Of a stretch of DNA of 64,000 nucleotides, positions 59,592 through 64,000 are shown one piece after another. Within the stretch, counting starts at the first letter, position 1, and the number at the start of each line of letters is the position of its first letter. Position numbers and translations under genes: made by a program. This stretch comes from Alphaproteobacteria bacterium UBA7314 (GTDB taxonomy: Bacteria; Pseudomonadota; Alphaproteobacteria; MPNO01; UBA830). The stretch lies in the NCBI GenBank assembly GCA_002471575.1, contig DKQG01000058.1, positions 118,917-182,916 of the forward strand. The letters are read 5' to 3'. The notes beneath the pieces were generated by a model. The model did no database searches. It saw only the letters and a program-made list of their open reading frames with translations, and was not told where the DNA came from.

Positions 59592-60386
59592 TTACTTCCC
59601 TTTGAAGACGGGCTTGCGTTTTTCGCGCAGAGCGTTGATGCCTTCCTGATGGTCCTCGGTGATGTTCGATTTCGATTCGAGCGACAGGGAATAGTCCAAG
59701 TTTGCGGATACGATCTGTTTCAGCGGCGCGTTGATCGCTTGCTTGGTCCACTGGATTGCCCTGATGGCACCATTGGCGAGCTGGTCGGCGAAATCGTCAA
59801 CGACTTGGTCGAGCTCGTCCGCCGGGACGCAGCGGTTGATCAGGCCCATATCAGCGGCGCGTTCAGCCGTCAGCATTTCGCCGGTATAGAGAAATTCGCG
59901 TGCCCGTGCGAAACCTATGAGGTAAGGCCAGATACCGCTGCCGCCGTCGCCCGCGGTCAGGCCGACCTTCACATGGGGATCGCCAATTCGGGCCGTATCG
60001 GCCGCCATGATGACATCGCAATAGAGCGCCAATGTGGCGCCGAGCCCGGCTGCCGCGCCGTTGAGCTTTGCGATCACCGGCTGGCGGCAATCGAGGATCG
60101 ACATCATCGACCGTTTGCCTTCTTCCGAGAGCGTTTCCCAGCCCCAGGGATCGTCGATCAGCTCCTGCAGCCAATCGGCGTCGCCGCCGGCGCAGAACGC
60201 GCGCCCGGCACCCGTCAGAATCACGATATCGACCGACCGGTCGCGGTTGATGTCCTCGAATACGTGTGACAGTTCGACATGCATCGCGCCATCGATCGCG
60301 TTCAGTTTTTCGGGGCGGTTTAGGGTGACGGTGAGTACGCGGTCGCGTTTTTCAAACAGTAGCGTTTCGTATTTGCTGTAATCCAT
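59592..60386 (-). CDS. Crotonase-superfamily protein lacking both canonical catalytic glutamates
   Basis: 264 residues of the enoyl-CoA hydratase/isomerase fold: NRPEKLNAID, AFCAGGDAD (oxyanion loop), VIAKLNGAAAGLGATLALYCD and DPHVKVGLTAGDGG. Aligned without gaps to hydratases, the two catalytic Glu positions are Thr118 and His138, and a new Asp147 appears in GDGG, a pattern seen in isomerase- or ring-hydrolase-like subgroups. Probably not a simple hydratase. Last gene of the Paa-like operon, 8 bp after the nitroreductase. Confidence 0.88.
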   Translation of the reverse strand: MDYSKYETLLFEKRDRVLTVTLNRPEKLNAIDGAMHVELSHVFEDINRDRSVDIVILTGAGRAFCAGGDADWLQELIDDPWGWETLSEEGKRSMMSILDCRQPVIAKLNGAAAGLGATLALYCDVIMAADTARIGDPHVKVGLTAGDGGSGIWPYLIGFARAREFLYTGEMLTAERAADMGLINRCVPADELDQVVDDFADQLANGAIRAIQWTKQAINAPLKQIVSANLDYSLSLESKSNITEDHQEGINALREKRKPVFKGK

Positions 60387-60393
60387 GGATCCT

Positions 60394-61089
60394 TCAATCT
60401 AGCCAGGTTGTGAATTCGTCTACGTCGATCCGGTCGGGCTGGAACAGATTGACCGGGGCGTCTTCGACCGGCCAGCCAATGCTCATGCCGCCGATAAGGG
60501 TGAATTCGTCACCGATATCGAACATTTGGTGAGCGACATGCGGAAATTCGCCGAGCGCGCCCTGTGCGATGGTCGACAGACCCCAGCCGCGCGCGGCGAT
60601 CGAAATCGACTGAATGAATGTGCCGTAATCCAGCCATGAACCGTGTTCGAGATCAGACGGGATCCAGAAAAGGAATCCGGTTGCCGCACCGAAAAACTTG
60701 AAGTTACTGACAAACGCATCGTGGCGAGCCATCCGGTCGTCGCGGGCGATACCCATGGCGCCATAAAGCCCGAAGCCACAGTCGCGCCGCCGCGCCAGAA
60801 ACGGTTCGCGCCATTCGGGTGCGTAGTAGTGATACTCCATCTCGCGCGGTTCGCCGTTTTTCTCCGCGGCGAGCACAGCATCCGTATATTTCTGAAGGGC
60901 GTTGCCATTTAGCACGTGGACTTTCCACGGTTGAATGTTGGAGCCCGACGGTGCCCAGCGCGCGGCTTCCAGAATACGGCGAGTCAGATCATCCGGAACG
61001 GGTTCGTATTCAAAGGCACGAATGGATCTCCGAGATATAAGCGCGTCTTCGGCGTGCATGTCCGCCCGGAGGACGCCCGGGTCGGTCAT
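60394..61089 (-). CDS. Nitroreductase-family flavoprotein
   Basis: 231 residues from ATG 61089, with AAGG upstream. SRRSIRAFEYEPVPDDLTRRILEAARWAPSGSNIQPWK (in pieces) is the FMN-binding family start; GWGLSTIAQGALGEFPHVAHQMF and LIGGMSIGWP are the later FMN contacts. Such enzymes reduce nitro, quinone or enone groups, or supply reduced flavin. The frame extends 22 codons further. Located inside the Paa-like operon, where it could act as a redox partner or a downstream reductase. Confidence 0.85.
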   Translation of the reverse strand: MTDPGVLRADMHAEDALISRRSIRAFEYEPVPDDLTRRILEAARWAPSGSNIQPWKVHVLNGNALQKYTDAVLAAEKNGEPREMEYHYYAPEWREPFLARRRDCGFGLYGAMGIARDDRMARHDAFVSNFKFFGAATGFLFWIPSDLEHGSWLDYGTFIQSISIAARGWGLSTIAQGALGEFPHVAHQMFDIGDEFTLIGGMSIGWPVEDAPVNLFQPDRIDVDEFTTWLD

Positions 61090-61173
61090 AGTGCCCTTCC
61101 GCTGGTGTAATGCTTGATCCGCCGTCATTAGTGACGAGACAGAGTGATCGGGCATATTGGGTTCCTCAGTCGG

Positions 61174-61443
61174 TCAGTCGTTGACAGACGGTGCGGGCGG
61201 CAGTTTTCCCCGCCACTTGATCCAGTTGAAGCTGGTGTCACAACTGCGGCAACGGAACATCACCTCCGATGCGGCGCCCCCAAAAAGGGAGATAACCTCG
61301 AGATCGTCCGCGCCGCATTCGGGGCAGGTTACACCTTCGAAGTCGGGGTCGCCTGAATGCAGATCTCGGTGTTTGGCTGCGTATCCCGCGGTGTCCCGAC
61401 CGATCTGAGTGACGGTGCTGTCCCTGGTTTCGTCAGTGGGCAA
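61174..61443 (-). CDS. PaaD-type C-terminal zinc ribbon as a separate protein
   Basis: 89 residues from TTG 61443 (AAGGA 8 bases upstream), overlapping the paaC-like stop by 11 bases. It carries a zinc ribbon VTCPECGADDLEVISLFGG and MFRCRSCDTSFNWIKW. In E. coli-type PaaD this CPRCG...FGSxACKxLYxCxxCxEPF block is the C-terminal third, fused to a MIP18-like domain; here that domain is a separate gene at 62529. A tail KLPPAPSVND is unrelated. Presumably needed for diiron or Fe-S maturation. Confidence 0.7.
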   Translation of the reverse strand: MPTDETRDSTVTQIGRDTAGYAAKHRDLHSGDPDFEGVTCPECGADDLEVISLFGGAASEVMFRCRSCDTSFNWIKWRGKLPPAPSVND

Positions 61444-62212
61444 TTTCCGCGTCCTTGAAACGTACGACCTCGAACAGTCCGTCCGGCATGGCGCCAAAGC
61501 GGCGGGCGTCCGAACGCCAGTCTTTGGCGAACCTTACAGATTTTTCCTGTTCCAGGTTGGCGCCAAGAAGTTTTTCCGCCGCGGCGGTTTCCTTAATAAA
61601 GGCGTCGCGTAGTTTCTTGAGCGGTACATCACGGATACCTGCATCGTGAACCGGGTCTTTGCCGCGCGCAGGACCGAACCACTGCAGTGCCAGCGGGAAG
61701 CGGTGGGCGAATGCTTTTTGGAAAAGCTGTGACTGCTTCTTACCTTCGCCTAGGATCTGGAACCATCCCTGTGAATATTTCAGATGAAAATAGGTTTCTT
61801 CCCCGATTTTCTTGGTGATACCGGCTACGGCCCGGTCTTCGTGCTTCAGGAAGCCCGATGCCAGCATCCAGGTGGACAGCTCGGCCAGCCAGGTTGAAAC
61901 AATGAAATCTTCCCAGCCTGTGGGCGCTTCGTCGAGAAGGTTGGACGAGCAGATATCCTCCGGTCCGCGGCCGCGTTCCAGGTAATCGTAATCATGGCCG
62001 TGCGCCGAGAGATACTGATAGATCGCCCGCGTGTGGCCGTAATTCGCGGTGCACATGCCGAGGATCGCCGCAAAATCGGGGAGCGAGCGCCCGTTCATGG
62101 TGCATTCCGCGTACCAGTTGCCGAGCACCAGCTTGGTGTCGGCGATGGCCAGCAGATCGTTTTCGAAATTCTCATCCAGCTTGGTGCCGGGATTTCCGGG
62201 TGTATATGCCAT
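61433..62212 (-). CDS. paaC: PaaC-like subunit of a phenylacetyl-CoA-epoxidase-type monooxygenase
   Basis: 259 residues of the ferritin-like PaaC/PaaI fold. IADTKLVLGNWYAECTMNGR, DICSSNLLDEAPTGWEDFIV and KKIGEETYFHLKYSQGWFQILG align with structural PaaC helices. The metal-binding residues are largely replaced as in PaaC, which is a scaffold for the catalytic PaaA. Lies between paaB-like and the zinc-ribbon gene, 27 bp after the former. Sequence is clearly diverged from E. coli PaaC. Confidence 0.8.
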   Translation of the reverse strand: MAYTPGNPGTKLDENFENDLLAIADTKLVLGNWYAECTMNGRSLPDFAAILGMCTANYGHTRAIYQYLSAHGHDYDYLERGRGPEDICSSNLLDEAPTGWEDFIVSTWLAELSTWMLASGFLKHEDRAVAGITKKIGEETYFHLKYSQGWFQILGEGKKQSQLFQKAFAHRFPLALQWFGPARGKDPVHDAGIRDVPLKKLRDAFIKETAAAEKLLGANLEQEKSVRFAKDWRSDARRFGAMPDGLFEVVRFKDAEIAH

Positions 62213-62239
62213 TGTTCTTTTCCTGTGATCCTGCGTCCG

Positions 62240-62512
62240 TCAGCCCATTTTGATCTTGGCCGACTTGCCTTCTTCGGTGACTGTGATGATCGCTTCCAGC
62301 GGTACTACGCACATTTCCTTCCATTTGTGCTGGTCGTAAATGTACCAGGCGCGTACCTGGGCTAACTGGTCGTTTGGTGCTTCGACCGAGCCCACATGGG
62401 AAAGATCCGACTGCGAATTCTTGCGGGCGAACACTTCGTAGTATTTCGGTTCCATGCCGCCGCGTTCACGCTTCTGGTCGATCTTTTTCTTGGATTTCAG
62501 TTTCGTCGCCAT
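62240..62512 (-). CDS. paaB: PaaB-like small subunit
   Basis: 90 residues. The PaaB core is MEPKYYEVFARKNSQSDL, HVGSVEAPNDQLAQVRAWYIY and VVPLEAIITV, in line with the 95-residue E. coli protein (YEVF..., HVGSL.A.D...A, VVPSSAI). An N-terminal Lys-rich extension (KLKSKKKIDQKRERGG) is additional. PaaB bridges PaaA-PaaC heterodimers. Placed after the PaaD-N-like gene and before paaC-like. Confidence 0.82.
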   Translation of the reverse strand: MATKLKSKKKIDQKRERGGMEPKYYEVFARKNSQSDLSHVGSVEAPNDQLAQVRAWYIYDQHKWKEMCVVPLEAIITVTEEGKSAKIKMG

Positions 62513-62528
62513 TTACCGTTCCTTTTTC

Positions 62529-62861
62529 TCAAACCTGTATGCCGTTGGCGCGCATCATTTCCTGCACCTCTGGCTCGATCATGTCGCGTGACCAGGGCAG
62601 GTGCCATCCTTCTTCAACCACGACCTTGGTGACGCCCGGTACCGTCTGTACGGCTTCTCGTACGCTTTCGCGCAACATGCCGGCCCCAGGGCACCCCATA
62701 CAGGGAATACACACCTGTACGGTAACCACGCCGTCGTCGGCTATGTCGATTTCGCGCAGCATACCCATTCGGCGGAGGCTGACGGGAACATGCGGGTCGT
62801 GCACGGCTTCCAGAGCCTCCACCACGCTTTCTTTTGACGGCAGAGTTGTCGCTTCGGTCAT
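62529..62861 (-). CDS. paaD: MIP18/DUF59 protein corresponding to the PaaD N-terminal domain
   Basis: 110 residues. ALEAVHDPHVPVSLRRMGML, VVTVQVCIPCMGCPGAGMLR and VPGVTKVVVEEGWHLPWSRDMI are the DUF59 core, with the two cysteines (IPCMGC) used for cluster or metal handling. PaaD proteins normally continue into a zinc ribbon, missing here and found as an independent gene at 61174-61443. Located between paaA-like and paaB-like, unlike the A-B-C-D order of E. coli. Confidence 0.85.
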   Translation of the reverse strand: MTEATTLPSKESVVEALEAVHDPHVPVSLRRMGMLREIDIADDGVVTVQVCIPCMGCPGAGMLRESVREAVQTVPGVTKVVVEEGWHLPWSRDMIEPEVQEMMRANGIQV

Positions 62862-62915
62862 ATCAATGGCTTTCAGGCGGCGGCGTGTCCGCCGCCGTGT
62901 AAAAGGCTCAGGCCT

Positions 62916-63869
62916 CTACCAGAGATCCTTGCCCCATTCTTCCGAGATCACGCGGGCAATCGATGGCACTTTGTGCTTCGATCCCTTTTTCCAGATCTTG
63001 AGCTGTTCTTCCCAAGTGATCTGGCGGTCGTAATCCCACTCACGCTTTTCCTCGTCGAGGTAGATCGGCGGCTCGTAGTCCAGCACGTATTTGCCGGTTT
63101 CTTCGTCGAAATGGGCCGGCACCTTGATGCCAACGCTTTCCGAGAACGGTACCACGCGCGACAACCATTTCTGGCGCATTTCGTCGTTGGAGGCGCCACG
63201 AATACGATAGGCGAGCTGATCGGTCCGTGTTTTACGGGCATCCGGCATACCGAACCATGCGGTGCAGAGCGGGAAGTAGAAATCGACGGTTTCCTGCACG
63301 CGACGACGGCTGTCTTCAGACTGGTTCCAGAAGAACCGGGTCCAGCGCTCGCCGTGGCTGACATGGAAGGTTTCTTCGTAATTCACCTTGCGCAGCGACC
63401 GGGCGAACGGCGCGTAGGAGCAATTCTCTTCCAGATCGACGGTGGTGATGTATCCGGCGCGGTCGCCGTAGCACATGGACACAACGGATTCGATGTAGTC
63501 ATCATGCGGGAATTCCAGCATCTGAAACGTCCGCCATTCTTCTGGATCGCGCTCAAACAGGAATTTATGCGTATCGTAGCCGAAGTCTTCCAGGATCCGG
63601 TACATCATCTGCGCATGCCCCAGCTCGTCCTGACAGGCGGCGGCGATAGCGATTTTGTCTTCGAGCGTCGGCGAGGTTTTGATCGCCGGCGAATAGGTCG
63701 GCAGCGTGACGACTTCCAAGTCGGCCGCGATATGGATCGTATTGACCAGCACGTTCTTGTAGCGCTCCGTCATTTCCTCGACGTCTTCGAGCTGATAGCC
63801 CGTGGCGACTTTTTCCTGCAGCGCGAGTTCCCGCGGATCTTCCTGAATGTCTTTTATTGCCGTTGCCAT
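62916..63869 (-). CDS. paaA: PaaA-like catalytic diiron subunit of a CoA-thioester epoxidase/oxygenase
   Basis: 317 residues. Diiron ligand motifs are all there: Glu52 (AADLEVVTLP), Glu82/His85 (CQDELGHAQMM) and Glu166/His169 (NYEETFHVSHGE), with the E52-E82 spacing equal to that of PaaA. Outside these motifs identity to E. coli PaaA is low, notably the N-terminal helix and the C-terminal WEEQLKIWKKGSKHKVPS. It probably inserts oxygen into an aromatic or enoyl acyl-CoA. First visible gene of the operon, with AGAGAGG before the ATG. No PaaE reductase or PaaK ligase in the window. Confidence 0.85.
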   Translation of the reverse strand: MATAIKDIQEDPRELALQEKVATGYQLEDVEEMTERYKNVLVNTIHIAADLEVVTLPTYSPAIKTSPTLEDKIAIAAACQDELGHAQMMYRILEDFGYDTHKFLFERDPEEWRTFQMLEFPHDDYIESVVSMCYGDRAGYITTVDLEENCSYAPFARSLRKVNYEETFHVSHGERWTRFFWNQSEDSRRRVQETVDFYFPLCTAWFGMPDARKTRTDQLAYRIRGASNDEMRQKWLSRVVPFSESVGIKVPAHFDEETGKYVLDYEPPIYLDEEKREWDYDRQITWEEQLKIWKKGSKHKVPSIARVISEEWGKDLW

Positions 63870-63945
63870 GTCGTTCTTGCCTCTCTTTTGGTCGAATAAG
63901 TCAGTCGTTGGTCATTGATGAACTAGGGCGTGAATTCGGGCGGAG

Positions 63946-64000
63946 CTAGGCCACCGCCACCCCATCGAATACAAAATCTCTAAATGCGCGCGCGAAATCC
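63946..64000 (-). CDS. 3' end of a gene cut by the window edge
   Basis: The frame DFARAFRDFVFDGVAVA followed by TAG at 63948-63946 reads like a protein C-terminus on the same strand as the paaA-like gene, 77 bp before its start. Too short to identify; it might be an upstream member of the same operon. Confidence 0.35.
   Translation of the reverse strand, partial: DFARAFRDFVFDGVAVA

Noticed and set aside
62973..63899. 308-codon plus-strand frame opposite paaA
   Set aside because: Shadow frame; the minus strand has all diiron ligand motifs of PaaA.

Overview
The window reads as an ordinary chromosomal stretch of an alphaproteobacterium, probably a free-living Rhodospirillales-type organism. 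This rests on gene content and order: class I lysyl-tRNA synthetase, argH / small lipoprotein / lysA / TIGR02302 (DUF4175) order, ftsEX beside an MJ0042 zinc-ribbon protein and hpt, a chorismate mutase / hisC / tyrC cluster divergent from metXW, a DUF2125 protein, a cobalamin-dependent class II ribonucleotide reductase, and a phaAB / phaC / phaR polyhydroxyalkanoate locus. Genes are tightly packed with many 1-4 nt overlaps. No prophage, IS element, rRNA operon or CRISPR array was seen.

Layout. 1-10.6 kb: truncated DedA-type membrane protein, flavin monooxygenase of the acyl-CoA-dehydrogenase fold, tRNA-Leu(CAA), GST, SDR, O-acetylhomoserine sulfhydrylase, hydrolase, cupin, and a GMC oxidoreductase coupled to a cytochrome P450. 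10.6-30.3 kb: housekeeping (lysK, methyltransferase/ilvE/sufE, pyrD, tlpA, argH, lptM-like, lysA, TIGR02302, hpt, zinc ribbon, ftsE-ftsX-ydcF-plsC, lipase-like hydrolase, nrdJ and a 56-residue ORF). 30.3-34.4 kb: two FAH-family hydrolases, a ChaC-like cyclotransferase and two EamA exporters. 34.5-42.8 kb: DUF2125, aromatic amino acid genes, metX-metW, gloB, GST. 42.8-50.4 kb: FMO with NTF2-like domain, a broken exporter gene, phaB, phaA, a short PHA synthase overlapping a small coiled-coil partner gene, and phaR with palindromic TGCA-type sites. 50.4-59.1 kb: malate synthase G, an AAE3-like (oxalyl-CoA synthetase type) ligase, a ketopantoate reductase homologue, hydrolases, two hotdog thioesterases and an orphan TRAP binding protein. 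59.6-63.9 kb: a seven-gene minus-strand operon built around a divergent phenylacetyl-CoA-epoxidase-like diiron oxygenase.

The best candidate for something new is that last operon. Its order is paaA-like, MIP18/PaaD-N-like, paaB-like, paaC-like, stand-alone PaaD-type zinc ribbon, nitroreductase, crotonase. PaaD is split into two genes, no PaaE reductase is visible, and the crotonase lacks both canonical catalytic glutamates. The substrate is probably an acyl-CoA other than phenylacetyl-CoA.

A second theme is gene decay. Remnants or frameshifted copies of TauD, a cupin, an AEC permease, an EamA exporter, a GST and perhaps others lie between intact genes. Some frameshifts fall in homopolymers and could be sequencing errors; the internal deletions (AEC, GST) cannot. 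All calls come from reading the sequence by eye; no database search was run.
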